A stretch of 64,000 bases of DNA. Origin: Streptomyces sp. NBC_00236. Its GTDB lineage: Bacteria; Actinomycetota; Actinomycetes; Streptomycetales; Streptomycetaceae. The translations under genes were made by a program, and so were the position numbers. Numbering within the stretch: the first letter of the stretch is position 1; each line of letters begins with the position of its first letter. The notes beneath the pieces are model-generated. The model saw nothing but the letters and a program-made list of their open reading frames with translations. It was not told where the DNA came from and made no database searches. The DNA lies in contig NZ_CP108100.1 in assembly GCF_036195045.1 (NCBI RefSeq), positions 4,154,001 to 4,218,000 on the forward strand, written 5' to 3'. Positions 45,652-54,801 of the stretch are shown piece after piece.

Positions 45652-46371
45652 ATGTACGACCCCACAGTCGCCCGGCTCACCTACCGGGCCCTGCTCGGCC
45701 GGCGCCGGGCCGCCATCCTCTTCGTCCTGCCGGCGCTCCTGATCGTCATCGCGGTGGCGGTACGCATGTTCGCCGGGGCGGACGACCAGGTGGCCTCGGA
45801 CGTGCTCGGTGGATTCGCCATCGCCACCATGGTGCCGCTGATCGGTGTGATCGCCGGTACGGGAGCCATCGGGCCGGAGATCGACGACGGATCGATCGTC
45901 TATCTGCTGGCCAAGCCGGTGAAGCGGCCGAGGATCATCTTGACCAAGCTGGTCGTGGCGATCGCGGTGACGATGGTGTTCTCGGCGGTGCCGACCCTGA
46001 TCGCCGGTCTGATCCTCAACGGGAACGGCCAGCAGATCGCGGTGGCGTACACGATCGCCGCGCTGGTCGCCTCGATCGCCTACAGCGCGCTGTTCCTGCT
46101 GCTGGGCACGGTCAGCCGGCACGCGGTGGTGCTCGGTCTCGTCTACGCGCTCGTGTGGGAGGCCCTCTTCGGCAGCCTCGTACCCGGCGCCCGCACGCTC
46201 AGCGTGCAGCAGTGGTCACTGGCTCTGGCGGAGAAGGTGGGCGGGGGCGGCGCGATCACCTCCGATGTCGGCCTCCCGGTCGCGACGGTGCTGCTGCTGG
46301 CGGTCACCGTGGTGGCGACCTGGTACGCCGGTCAGAAGCTGCGGACGCTGAAGCTCGCCGGCGAGGAGTGA
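45652..46371 (+). CDS. ABC-2 type permease (second)
   Basis: A 239-residue membrane protein with six hydrophobic helices. The I-G-P-E-I-D-D-G-S-I-V-Y-L-L-A-K-P-V-K-R motif between helices 2 and 3 is typical of ABC-2 permeases. It is the last gene of the four-gene operon, 28 bases after the second ATPase with AAAGGAG upstream, and is followed by a strong terminator. Confidence 0.92.
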   Translation: MYDPTVARLTYRALLGRRRAAILFVLPALLIVIAVAVRMFAGADDQVASDVLGGFAIATMVPLIGVIAGTGAIGPEIDDGSIVYLLAKPVKRPRIILTKLVVAIAVTMVFSAVPTLIAGLILNGNGQQIAVAYTIAALVASIAYSALFLLLGTVSRHAVVLGLVYALVWEALFGSLVPGARTLSVQQWSLALAEKVGGGGAITSDVGLPVATVLLLAVTVVATWYAGQKLRTLKLAGEE

Positions 46372-46390
46372 GCACAGGCGGCTTGCGATG

Positions 46391-46425
46391 GCGACAATCC
46401 CCGTCCGATGGACGGGGGTTGTCGC
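46391..46425 (+). terminator. Terminator of the ABC operon
   Basis: A 16-bp stem (46391-46406 with 46410-46425), with one G-U pair and a 3-base loop, 20 bases after the last stop. Confidence 0.85.
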
Positions 46426-46652
46426 ATATCGGACAGTCATACGCGTAACTGTACGGATATCGGCTCGTTGTCCACTCTGCGTGGAGGCAACTGGAATCTG
46501 TGGCGTCGAGCGTTCGTGAATCCGGATAGCCGATACGGCGGGAAGCACCGTCGGTCGGTCCATGAGTGAGTGGCAACCGTGAGCGTCCTCCGCCCCTGAA
46601 GCCCGGGGAGAGGGCTGTCCGCCCGTTGCATCCGTGATCGGAAGGCACGCTC

Positions 46653-47348
46653 ATGCCCACGGAAGTCGCCCTGCTCGAATCACGCGCGTTGCGCGTCGAA
46701 CAGATGGGGCGCGTCGACGCCCTGGACAAGGTGAAGAGCCTTGTCATGCTCCCTGACGGAGTTCACGTTCGCACCGAGGACGTGGCCCGCTACTTCGAAG
46801 TATCCACAGGTGCTGTCAGAAGGCTGACCGATCGCCATCAGGACGAGCTCACGCAGAATGGGATGCGGGTGCTCCGTGGCTCTGAACTGCGGACATTCCA
46901 TAGCGACATGGTGTCGCTATGGGGTGACGAGGGCGCCGGGAGTTATCCACAGGCGGCAACTCAGCTCCGCCTCCACACCCGCAGGACCGTCCTCAACGTC
47001 GCCATGCTTCTTCGCGACAGCGACATCGCCCGATGCGTCCGTACGTATCTTCTCGACGCCGAGCAGGACCTGCGCGCGGGATACGCCTCGCTCGAACACC
47101 GCGTCACCCGGGTCGAAAGCTGCCTGGCCGGAGTCGGCAGCGCCCTGCAGGAACTCGGGCCGGTCCTCAACCGGATGTCGCACCGCCTCGACAGCCTCGA
47201 CCGCAGGATGGAGGTCACGCACCAGGTGGTCGGTGCCATGAGCGTGCGGCTGGGCGGAGTGTCCGAGGACATCGTGCGGCTGGACGGACGCATGGACGAG
47301 CTCGCGCGGAACCTGAAGGACCTGAGCCGCCGCAACAGGAACCGCTGA
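46653..47348 (+). CDS. HTH/coiled-coil protein of unknown function with internal DnaA boxes
   Basis: A 231-residue protein I cannot name. The N-terminal part (about 25-90) reads like a DNA-binding module: V-R-T-E-D-V-A-R-Y-F-E-V-S-T-G-A-V-R-R-L, then N-G-M-R-V-L-R-G-S-E-L. This resembles uncharacterised antirepressor-like proteins of phages and Firmicutes. The C-terminal half (about 140-225) has heptad-like L/V/M spacing (M-S-H-R-L-D-S-L-D-R-R-M) and is probably a coiled coil. AAGG precedes the ATG. The 281-base upstream gap (46372-46652) holds the ABC terminator and otherwise nothing clear. Confidence 0.75.
   Translation: MPTEVALLESRALRVEQMGRVDALDKVKSLVMLPDGVHVRTEDVARYFEVSTGAVRRLTDRHQDELTQNGMRVLRGSELRTFHSDMVSLWGDEGAGSYPQAATQLRLHTRRTVLNVAMLLRDSDIARCVRTYLLDAEQDLRAGYASLEHRVTRVESCLAGVGSALQELGPVLNRMSHRLDSLDRRMEVTHQVVGAMSVRLGGVSEDIVRLDGRMDELARNLKDLSRRNRNR
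46800..46951. promoter_or_regulatory. DnaA boxes inside a coding sequence
   Basis: TTATCCACA (46943-46951) is a perfect box, and GTATCCACA (46800-46808) has one mismatch. Both are followed by GG, like the intergenic boxes, and both lie within the HTH/coiled-coil gene. Confidence 0.6.
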
Positions 47349-47367
47349 CGAAGGGTCCTGCCGAAGT

Positions 47368-47412
47368 CCCGTTGCCCGGCGCCGCCGTAATCGGGTGGCG
47401 CCGGGCAACGGG
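47368..47412 (+). terminator. Terminator after the HTH/coiled-coil gene
   Basis: A perfect 16-bp GC-rich stem (47368-47383 with 47397-47412) with a 13-base loop, 20 bases past the stop. Confidence 0.85.
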
Positions 47413-47480
47413 GCCACGGCACAGTAGGTGAGACGGCACCCGCCGGGAACGGCACCACAGACCGGGAGAGGAGTGCGGCG

Positions 47481-47543
47481 ATGACCGAGAGTCCGAGTCC
47501 GTCGAGCTCCCAGCAGGGCGTGCCCGAGCCGGCACCGGAGTAG
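47481..47543 (+). CDS. Possible 20-residue peptide
   Basis: ATG to TAG, 20 codons, preceded at good spacing by GAGAGGAG, one of the best ribosome sites in the area. The product is rich in Ser, Pro, Glu and Gln (it starts M-T-E-S-P-S-P-S-S-S). It lies between a terminator and tRNA-Ser, with no obvious promoter of its own. It could be a real small protein or a chance frame. Confidence 0.35.
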   Translation: MTESPSPSSSQQGVPEPAPE

Positions 47544-47622
47544 TCAGCGACTGCTCCGCCGCGCCGCTCCGAGCAGCACGCCCGGGCGGCCGTCGCTGCG
47601 CACCGCGCGCGGCCGTCCTCCC

Positions 47623-47708
<86 letters not shown>

Positions 47709-47734
47709 CCTCGCAGAAGACCCGGCGCCGATGT

Positions 47735-48532
47735 CTAGAGCAACTGCTCCAGCACCACGGCAATGCCGTCGTCCTCGTTCGACGCGGTGACCTCCTGGGC
47801 CACGGCCTTCAGGTCCTCGTGCGCGTTGGCCATGGCCACACCGTGCCGTGCCCAGGCGAACATCGGGATGTCGTTCGGCATGTCACCGAAGGCGATCGTG
47901 TCCGCCGCCTTCACGCCCAGCCGACGCGCGGCCAGCGAGAGGCCGGTGGCCTTGCTGAGTCCCAGCGGAAGGATCTCCACCACGCCCGGACCCGCCATGA
48001 CCACGTCCACCAGGTTGCCGACCGCGGCCCGCGCGGCCTTCGCCAGCGTGTCGTCGTCCAGCTCCGGATGCTGTATGTAGACCTTGTTCAGCGGGGCGGA
48101 CCACATTTCGGCCGGGTCCTCGACCAGGACGGCCGGCAGCGGGCCTTCCTGTACGCGGTACCCGGGGCCGACGAGCACTTCCCCGTCGAGCCCGTCGCGG
48201 CTCGCGGCCAGTGCCAGCGGACCGACCTCGGCCTCCACCTTGGAGAGCGCGAGACCGGCCAGCTGCCGGTCCAGCGTCAGCGACGTCAGCAGCTTGTGCT
48301 CGCCCGCGTGGTAGACCTGCGCTCCCTGGCCGCAGACCGCGAGGCCCTCGTAGCCCAGGTCGTCCAGGATGTGCCGGGTCCACGGGACGGCGCGGCCGGT
48401 GACGATGATGTGCGCCGCACCGGCCGCGGTGACCGCGGCCAGTGCCTCGCGCGTGCGCCCGGAGACCGTGTCGTCGCCGCGCAGCAGCGTGCCGTCGAGG
48501 TCGGTCGCGACGAGCTTGTAGGGAAAGGTCAC
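47735..48532 (-). CDS. HAD superfamily (Cof-like) phosphatase, coupled to serS
   Basis: A 265-residue type IIB HAD hydrolase: motif [12 protein letters not shown], motif II I-I-V-T-G-R, and motif [14 protein letters not shown]. It is clearly paralogous to the HAD gene at 36100, sharing the [14 protein letters not shown] opening and the N-N/N-E-D-G-V/I-A-V-V ending region. The GTG start overlaps the serS stop (GTGA), so translation is coupled. The frame stays open upstream over serS but is not coding there. The substrate is unknown. Confidence 0.92.
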   Translation of the reverse strand: MTFPYKLVATDLDGTLLRGDDTVSGRTREALAAVTAAGAAHIIVTGRAVPWTRHILDDLGYEGLAVCGQGAQVYHAGEHKLLTSLTLDRQLAGLALSKVEAEVGPLALAASRDGLDGEVLVGPGYRVQEGPLPAVLVEDPAEMWSAPLNKVYIQHPELDDDTLAKAARAAVGNLVDVVMAGPGVVEILPLGLSKATGLSLAARRLGVKAADTIAFGDMPNDIPMFAWARHGVAMANAHEDLKAVAQEVTASNEDDGIAVVLEQLL

Positions 48533-49818
48533 TTGGCGACCGGCTCCAGCAGCTCGCGCCCGCCCAGGTACGGACGGAGTACCTCGGGCACCCGTACCGA
48601 ACCGTCGGGGAGCTGGTGGTTCTCCAGGATCGCCACGATGGTCCGCGGTACGGCGCAGAGCGTGCCGTTGAGCGTGGCCAGCGGCTTCAGGACCTTCTTG
48701 CCGTCGCGGTTGTCCCGCATCCGGACGGACAGCCGGCGCGCCTGGAAGCCGTCGCAGTTGGAGGCGGAGGTCAGCTCGCGGTACTTGCCCTGGGTCGGGA
48801 TCCAGGCCTCGCAGTCGAACTTCCTGGAGGCCGAGGCGCCCAGGTCGCCGGTGGCGACGTCGATCACCTGGAAGGGCAGCCCGAGCGCGGTGAGCCACTG
48901 CTTCTCCCAGTCGAGGAGGCGCTGGTGCTCCGCCTCGGCGTCCGCCGGGTCGACGTACGAGAACATCTCGACCTTGTCGAACTGGTGGACCCGGAAGATG
49001 CCACGGGTGTCCTTGCCGTACGTACCCGCCTCACGGCGGAAGCACGGCGAGAAGCCCGCGTACCGCAGGGGCAGCTTGTCCGCTTCGATGATCTCGTCCA
49101 TGTGGTACGCGGCGAGCGGTACCTCGGAGGTGCCGACCAGGTAGAAGTCGTCCTTCTCCAGGTGGTACACGTTCTCCGCGGCCTGGCCGAGGAAGCCGGT
49201 GCCCTCCATGGCGCGCGGACGGACCAGCGCCGGGGTGAGCATCGGGATGAAGCCGGCCTCGGTGGCCTGGGCGATCGCCGCGTTGACGAGGGCGAGTTCC
49301 AGGAGCGCGCCGACGCCCGTCAGGTAGTAGAAACGCGACCCGGACACCTTGGCGCCGCGCTCCATGTCGATCGCGCCGAGCGCCTCGCCGAGCTCCAGGT
49401 GGTCCTTGGGCTCGAAGCCCTCGGCGCCGAAGTCGCGGATGGTGCCGTGCGTCTCCAGGACGACGAAGTCCTCCTCGCCGCCGACCGGCACGTCCGTGTG
49501 GACGATGTTGCCGAGCCGCAGCAGCAGGCTCTTGGTCTCCTCGTCGGCCTCGTCCTGCGCCGCGTCGGCCGCCTTGACGTCTGCCTTGAGCTGCTCGGCC
49601 TTCTTCAGGAGTTCGGCACGTTCCTCGGGGGAGGCCTTGGGGATGAGCTTGCCGAGCGCTTTCTGCTCGGAACGGAGCTCGTCGAACCGGACCCCGGACG
49701 ACCTGCGCCGTTCGTCGGCGGAGAGCAGGGCGTCGACGAGGGCGACGTCCTCTCCACGGGCGCGCTGGGAGGCGCGAACACGGTCGGGGTCCTCACGAAG
49801 CAGGCGAAGGTCAATCAC
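48529..49818 (-). CDS. serS: Seryl-tRNA synthetase
   Basis: A 429-residue class II aminoacyl-tRNA synthetase. An N-terminal antiparallel coiled-coil arm (about 30-100) binds the tRNA-Ser long arm. Motif 2 is [21 protein letters not shown], and motif 3 lies near [16 protein letters not shown]. It charges tRNA-Ser with serine; one cognate tRNA gene lies 2 kb away in convergent orientation. It is the first gene of a two-gene operon with the HAD phosphatase. Confidence 0.98.
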   Translation of the reverse strand: MIDLRLLREDPDRVRASQRARGEDVALVDALLSADERRRSSGVRFDELRSEQKALGKLIPKASPEERAELLKKAEQLKADVKAADAAQDEADEETKSLLLRLGNIVHTDVPVGGEEDFVVLETHGTIRDFGAEGFEPKDHLELGEALGAIDMERGAKVSGSRFYYLTGVGALLELALVNAAIAQATEAGFIPMLTPALVRPRAMEGTGFLGQAAENVYHLEKDDFYLVGTSEVPLAAYHMDEIIEADKLPLRYAGFSPCFRREAGTYGKDTRGIFRVHQFDKVEMFSYVDPADAEAEHQRLLDWEKQWLTALGLPFQVIDVATGDLGASASRKFDCEAWIPTQGKYRELTSASNCDGFQARRLSVRMRDNRDGKKVLKPLATLNGTLCAVPRTIVAILENHQLPDGSVRVPEVLRPYLGGRELLEPVAK

Positions 49819-50034
49819 CCCTCCAGGCTACCGGTGTCGGCTTCGGTAGTCCGAACCGATATTGCCAAGCGTGTCACTTTGCCCGAATTGCCGGTATTGG
49901 TAATGCTGGGGGCGGAATCCGCAGGGGGTGCGAGGTGGCGGGATCAAGGAAAGGACCCCTATTCCCCTAAATGGGGCAGAAGGGTTGTGCGCCTTGACGT
50001 ATCAGCCTTGCGTGAGCGGGGAGTTGGGCGCCGC

Positions 50035-50332
50035 TTGTCCACAGGAATGCACGGTCGGTCAAAGTTATCCACAGGCTGTGAGGAAGCTCTGTGGACATGG
50101 AGGAGATCATTCCGAAAGCCGCACACCGGCTCGTGGATTCACGGTTCAAACCCACTTCAGACGCTCGTTCGGGTGGGAATTCCTCGCCCTAAAGAGTTGA
50201 TCATTGGAATTGAGCTGACAACGCATGACCCGTCGACCTGTGGACCGATCTGAGTGAGGTGGGCAGATTTGTCGACCATGTCGCGTTGCGGTGTCGACTT
50301 GTCCCCAGGTCGAGGCGCGCACCTGTGGATAA
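50035..50332. promoter_or_regulatory. DnaA-box cluster in the serS-pheA intergenic region
   Basis: Boxes: TTGTCCACA 50035-50043, TTATCCACA 50065-50073, ATGTCCACA (minus) 50090-50098, TTGTCCCCA (one mismatch) 50299-50307, and TTATCCACA (minus) 50324-50332. They lie in a 630-base gene-free gap (49819-50448) between two minus-strand genes, in DNA that is visibly richer in A and T than the genes around it. I find no gene or RNA in this gap. The serS promoter should lie near 49850. Confidence 0.8.
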
Positions 50333-50448
50333 CTTTCCCGTCGGTGACTATCGGCTGATCGCACCGCTCATCCGGGCAACGCGACGACCGTAGGACGGAC
50401 GGGGTGGCCGAAGGGTGGATGGGGTGGGAGACGGGCTGACCGGGGAGG

Positions 50449-51384
50449 TCAGGCCCGGCCGTCCTGGTTCCGGGCCAGCCAGTCGGAGGCCTCGGTGAAG
50501 TCCGCGTCCGATGTGCCCGCCCGCAGAGGGCGTACGTCCGCCGTGGTCACGCCGGCCCGCGGATAGGAGCCGAGGAACCGGACGTTCGGGCAGATCCGCT
50601 TCAGCCCCATCAGCGCCTCGCCGACCCTGCGGTCGGAGATATGGCCTTCGGCGTCCAGCGCGAAGCAGTAGTTCCCGATCCCCGCACCTGTCGGCCGGGA
50701 CTGGATCAGCATCAGGTTCACCCCGCGCACCGCGAACTCCTGGAGCAGTTCGAGCAGCGCGCCGGGGTGGTCGTCCCCGAGCCAGATGACCACGGAGGTC
50801 TTGTCCGCACCGGTCGGCGCCGACGGGCGGGCCGGGCGCCCCACCAGAACGAAGCGGGTCTGGGCGTTCTCCGCGTCGTGGATCTCGGTCACCAGCGGTT
50901 CGAGCCCATAGGTCGCCGCCGCGAACTCCCCGGCGAAGGCGGCGTCGTAGCGCCCCTCCTGCACGAGCCGGGCGCCGTCCGCGTTGGACGCCGCCGACTC
51001 CCATACGGCCTGGGGGAGATGGTCCGCCATCCAGTTGCGTACCTGCGGCTGCGCGGCCGGGTGCGCGGTGACCGTCTTGACGTCGGACAGCTTGGTGCCG
51101 GGACGTACGAGCAGGGCGAAGGTGATGGAGAGCAGCACTTCGCGGTAGATCATCAGCGGCTCACCGCTGGTCAGCTGGTCGAGCGTGGTGGTGATGCCGC
51201 CCTCGACGGAGTTCTCGATCGGTACGAGCGCCGCGGCGGCCGTGCCGTTGCGCACCGCGTCCAGCGCCGCCGGTACGGAGACCATCGGTACGAGTTCGCG
51301 GGTGGCGGCCTCCGGGAGCGTACGGAGGGCGACCTCGGTGAAGGTGCCTTCGGGGCCGAGATAGGCGTAGCGCGTGGCGGACAT
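50449..51384 (-). CDS. pheA: Prephenate dehydratase
   Basis: A 311-residue monofunctional prephenate dehydratase that forms phenylpyruvate for phenylalanine. The catalytic domain covers about residues 1-185 (Y-L-G-P-E-G-T-F-T-E near the start, P-I-E-N-S-V-E-G, and the T-R-F-V-L-V motif with the catalytic Thr). A C-terminal ACT domain (about 195-280), with E-S-R-P-type replaced by Q-S-R-P, gives feedback inhibition by phenylalanine. It is probably a separate transcript, with a DnaA-rich gap downstream of its stop. Confidence 0.97.
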   Translation of the reverse strand: MSATRYAYLGPEGTFTEVALRTLPEAATRELVPMVSVPAALDAVRNGTAAAALVPIENSVEGGITTTLDQLTSGEPLMIYREVLLSITFALLVRPGTKLSDVKTVTAHPAAQPQVRNWMADHLPQAVWESAASNADGARLVQEGRYDAAFAGEFAAATYGLEPLVTEIHDAENAQTRFVLVGRPARPSAPTGADKTSVVIWLGDDHPGALLELLQEFAVRGVNLMLIQSRPTGAGIGNYCFALDAEGHISDRRVGEALMGLKRICPNVRFLGSYPRAGVTTADVRPLRAGTSDADFTEASDWLARNQDGRA

Positions 51385-51485
51385 ACCGTCACCCTAATGC
51401 GCCGGGTCGGCACGGCGTCCCCGTACGTGCCGACCCGTCCGGCAGCGGACGCGGTCCACGCGCGTGCGCCCACCCCGCAGTGTGT

Positions 51486-52841
51486 TTACGACTCCAGGAG
51501 CCGCTGACCCACGTACTCCCCCTGCGCCGCACCGCCCGGCACGGCGAACAGCCCGCTCGCCTCGTGGCGGAGGAAGGGCGACAGCGCGTCACCCCGGTCG
51601 AGTTTGCGCTGCACGGGGACGAATCCGCGCAGGGGGTCCGCCTGCCAGCAGATGAACAGCAGCCCGGCGTCGGGGCTGCCGTCCGGGGAGATGCCGTCGT
51701 GGTACGAGAACGGGCGCCGCAGCATGGCGGCGCCGCTGTTGCGGTCGGGGGAGGAGATGCGGGCGTGAGCGTTGTCGGGGATCAGCAGCTTGCCGTCCGG
51801 GCCCGCCTTGTCGAGGTCCATCTCGGTGGTCTCGGTGCCGCCGCTGAGCGGGGCGCCGTCCGCCTTGCGCCGCCCGATGACCCGTTCCTGACGTTCCACC
51901 GGGAGCTTCTCCCAGTCGTCGAGCAGCATCCTGATCCGTCGGACCACCGCGTACGAGCCACCCGTCAGCCAGTCGTACGCGGCGTCCTGGGTGCTCGCCG
52001 CAACGAAGACACGCTGGTCGAAGTCGCTGTCGGCGGGCTTCGGGTTGCCGGTGCCGTCGATCTGGCCCATGAGGTTGCGGGCGGTCATCGGTTTCGCGGT
52101 GGCGCCGGGGGTGCGGTTGAAGCCGTCCATCTGCCAGCGGACGGTGGCCGTCGTAGCGGCCTCCTTCTGTACGGCCCGCAACGCGTGAAAGGCGACGAGC
52201 GCGTCGTCGGCCCCGATCTGCACCCAGAGGTCGCCGTTGGACCGGCCGGCGTCGAGGCGGTCGGCGGAGAACGGTGGCAGTGGGTCGAGTCCCGGCGGAC
52301 GGTGAGCCTTCAGGCCCGTCCGTTCGAAGAAGGTGGCGCCGAAGCCGAAGGTGACGGTCAGCGAGGACGGTCCGGCGTCCAGTGCGATGCCGGTGTCGTG
52401 CCCGGTGCCGTCCGCCGAGCCGCCGGTGACGGGTGCGCCGGCCATCAGCCGCTCGGCCGTGGCCGACCAGCGGCGCATCAGGGCTGCCGCCTCCCTGCGT
52501 CCTGCCCCGGGGGCCAGGTCGAAGGCGATGAGGTGGCCGCGGGCCTGAAGCGGAGTGGTGATCCCCGGTTGATGTTTCCCGTGAAACATCACTTCGGTGG
52601 AGCCCACCGTGGTCAATGCCGCCGGTGCGTCGTCCTGGGTCGCGGCGTAGCCGGTGGCGCCGCCGGCCGCCCCGAGGACCAGGCCGGTGGCCCCGGCCGC
52701 TCCCGCGGTTCCGAGCAGCCGCCGCCGGGAGATCGCGCCGGTCGCCCGGGCACCGGAATCGCTTCCGGTGCGCCTGTTCCGGCCGTCCGCGCCACTCGAC
52801 GTGGCCGTGCTGTCTGTGCTGTCTGTCCGGTGTCCGCTCAC
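51486..52841 (-). CDS. dtpA: Tat-exported Dyp-type peroxidase (DtpA/EfeB-like)
   Basis: A 451-residue dye-decolorising peroxidase. The N-terminal Tat signal is R-R-R-L-L-G-T-A-G followed by an Ala/Gly-rich helix (about residues 39-66). The DyP signature G-Q-I-D-G-T is intact, and the proximal haem-ligand His is in F-S-Y-H-D-G. The neighbours (CopC-CopD, PCuAC, Sco) match the S. lividans cluster in which DtpA works with Sco and ECuC in copper-dependent maturation of GlxA during morphogenesis. EfeB-type iron uptake is less likely because efeU/efeO are absent. A parS-like palindrome lies within the coding sequence. The start is the GTG at 52841. Confidence 0.92.
   Translation of the reverse strand: MSGHRTDSTDSTATSSGADGRNRRTGSDSGARATGAISRRRLLGTAGAAGATGLVLGAAGGATGYAATQDDAPAALTTVGSTEVMFHGKHQPGITTPLQARGHLIAFDLAPGAGRREAAALMRRWSATAERLMAGAPVTGGSADGTGHDTGIALDAGPSSLTVTFGFGATFFERTGLKAHRPPGLDPLPPFSADRLDAGRSNGDLWVQIGADDALVAFHALRAVQKEAATTATVRWQMDGFNRTPGATAKPMTARNLMGQIDGTGNPKPADSDFDQRVFVAASTQDAAYDWLTGGSYAVVRRIRMLLDDWEKLPVERQERVIGRRKADGAPLSGGTETTEMDLDKAGPDGKLLIPDNAHARISSPDRNSGAAMLRRPFSYHDGISPDGSPDAGLLFICWQADPLRGFVPVQRKLDRGDALSPFLRHEASGLFAVPGGAAQGEYVGQRLLES
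52574..52587. other. parS-like site with one mismatch, inside dtpA
   Basis: GTTTCCCGTGAAAC differs from parS only at the sixth base. The dyad extends to GATGTTTC...GAAACATC (52571-52590). In dtpA it encodes M-F-H-G-K-H. Confidence 0.6.
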
Positions 52842-52849
52842 GGTCCTGC

Positions 52850-54787
52850 TCAGCCGATCTTGACGTTCTTGTCGACCGTGATCTGGTCGATGTCCGAGGT
52901 TCGTACGGTGACCGCGACGTTCCAGTCGCCCGCGATCGGGATCTGGATTCCGGTGGAGGTCCAGTGGCCCTCGGTCAGCCGCACGGGGACGGCCGGCAGG
53001 GGCCCGATGTCCTTGGACTTCAGGGTGAAGGCGAGCTTCACCTCGGGGACGTCCATGGCCTTCCCGTCGATGCCGTCGATCCAGAGGTGCACCACGTTGG
53101 CTCCGACGTGCCCGGGGTCCAGGTCCATGCGGACCGTGCCCTTGCCGTTCTCGCCGCCGGTGTCGAAGGGCAGGGTGAGGTTGACGGGGCCGCTCGCCAC
53201 CGGCGCGGCGGCCGGTGCGGACGAGCGCGCCGCCTCCTCCTCGGTGCGACCGGGCTCGGTGGAGGTCAGGATGGTGGTCACCGCCAGCAGCGCCACCGCG
53301 ACCCCGACCTCGGCCAGCACCGAGCGGCGCAGGCCGGACCGGTCGGGGTCGGCGTCACGTATCCGCTTCTTCTCCGCGGTCGCCACGGCCGCCTGCTGCC
53401 GCGCGAGCTGGGCGGCGCGCGCGGGATCCTCGGAGGCCGCCGCCTGCGGGGTCTCCGCGTCGACGGCCGTGGGGCTCGCCTCAGATGTGTCCGCGTTCGT
53501 GACCCCGCCCGTCGCCAGCCGGGCGGTCCACCGGCGCGAGATCCCGGCGATCCCGACGAGGACGGCGACGAGACCCACCTTCACCAGCAGCAACTGCCCG
53601 TATCCGGTGCCGGTCAGCGCGGACCAGGAGCCGACCTGGCGCCAGGACTGGTAGATCCCGGTCGCGGTGAGGACGAGCACGCTGATGAACGCGATCCGTG
53701 AGAACCGGCGTACCGCGCCCGCGGTGATGTCGGGGGTGCGGTACAGCGCGATCAGCAGGGCGGTCAGCCCGCCCAGCCAGGCCGCGACGGCCAGCAGGTG
53801 GAGCACGTCGACAGGCATCGCGATACCGGGCTGGATCCCGGTCGACGCGTGTTCGGCCAGGGCCCAGGTCCCGGCGATCCCGGCGGCGATGACCGCACCA
53901 CCGATGGCGAGACCGAAGGTGAGGTCCTTCTTCTCGCGTTCGTCCTCGCGCTTCGCGTACGCCCCGAACAGCACCGCGATGAACAACGCACTGGCACCGA
54001 GCAGCAGCAGCCGCGAGACCAGAGCGGCGCCGGGCTTGGTGTCCAGCACCGCCTTGAGGCCGTCGAGGTCGAACGCGTCGCCGAGTTTCCCCGAGCCGGT
54101 GTACGGGCTGCGCAGCAGCAGCATCGCGAGTGTGGCCGCGGTGAGGGTCATCCAGCCGCGGACCACGAGGCGCTGCAGCGGACGGGCGCCCGCTCCGCGC
54201 TGCCAGCAGGCCAGCACGAACGCGGCGCCGCCCGCCAGCACGATGAATCCGGCGTACGCGGCGTAGCGGGCGATGCCGTAGAGCGTGCCGACCAGGCCGC
54301 CGCCGGCCTCGCTGTCCGGGAGGGCGACGGCCGTCTCGGAGGGCGCACCGATGGAGAAGGTGAATGCTCCGGAGACGGGGTGGCTGTCGGCGGAGACGGC
54401 CTGCCAGGCGACGGTGTACGTGCCGTCGGGCAGCCCGGTGTGCAGGGCGACGCCGTACTTCACGGTCGAGCCGCTGTGCAGGTCGCGCGGGGCGTCCTCG
54501 GTGTCCGCGCGCTTGCCGTCCGGGTCCAGGACCCGGATGGACCCCTCGCCCATGGCAACTTGCTCGGAGAAGGTGAGCGTGACGGCCTTGGGCGCGGTAG
54601 CGACCACCGCCCCGTCCTGCGGGTCGCTCCCGGTGAGCGCGGCGTGCGCCGACGCGGGGCCCGCGACGGCCAGCAGCAGACCGAACACCACGCCGGCCAG
54701 GGCGGCGAGGAGCCCGGCGACGGCGAGCGGCCGACGCGGGGCGGATGCGGACGGGGAGCGCCCGAAGGGCGGGGCGGTGGCTGTCAT
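52850..54787 (-). CDS. CopC-CopD fusion copper transport protein (YcnJ-like)
   Basis: A 645-residue protein. After a signal peptide (cleavage near A-S-A-H-A), the CopC domain (about 48-145) starts with the Cu(II)-binding H-A-A-L-T-G-S-D-P. A CopD domain of eight helices (about 175-440) has conserved membrane His residues. A long linker, another helix and a C-terminal extracytoplasmic domain (about 545-645) follow. YcnJ-type proteins import copper. It lies nine bases upstream of dtpA and 14 bases after the PCuAC gene, within the minus-strand copper operon. Confidence 0.93.
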   Translation of the reverse strand: MTATAPPFGRSPSASAPRRPLAVAGLLAALAGVVFGLLLAVAGPASAHAALTGSDPQDGAVVATAPKAVTLTFSEQVAMGEGSIRVLDPDGKRADTEDAPRDLHSGSTVKYGVALHTGLPDGTYTVAWQAVSADSHPVSGAFTFSIGAPSETAVALPDSEAGGGLVGTLYGIARYAAYAGFIVLAGGAAFVLACWQRGAGARPLQRLVVRGWMTLTAATLAMLLLRSPYTGSGKLGDAFDLDGLKAVLDTKPGAALVSRLLLLGASALFIAVLFGAYAKREDEREKKDLTFGLAIGGAVIAAGIAGTWALAEHASTGIQPGIAMPVDVLHLLAVAAWLGGLTALLIALYRTPDITAGAVRRFSRIAFISVLVLTATGIYQSWRQVGSWSALTGTGYGQLLLVKVGLVAVLVGIAGISRRWTARLATGGVTNADTSEASPTAVDAETPQAAASEDPARAAQLARQQAAVATAEKKRIRDADPDRSGLRRSVLAEVGVAVALLAVTTILTSTEPGRTEEEAARSSAPAAAPVASGPVNLTLPFDTGGENGKGTVRMDLDPGHVGANVVHLWIDGIDGKAMDVPEVKLAFTLKSKDIGPLPAVPVRLTEGHWTSTGIQIPIAGDWNVAVTVRTSDIDQITVDKNVKIG

Positions 54788-54801
54788 GGTGTGTCAGTCC
54801 C

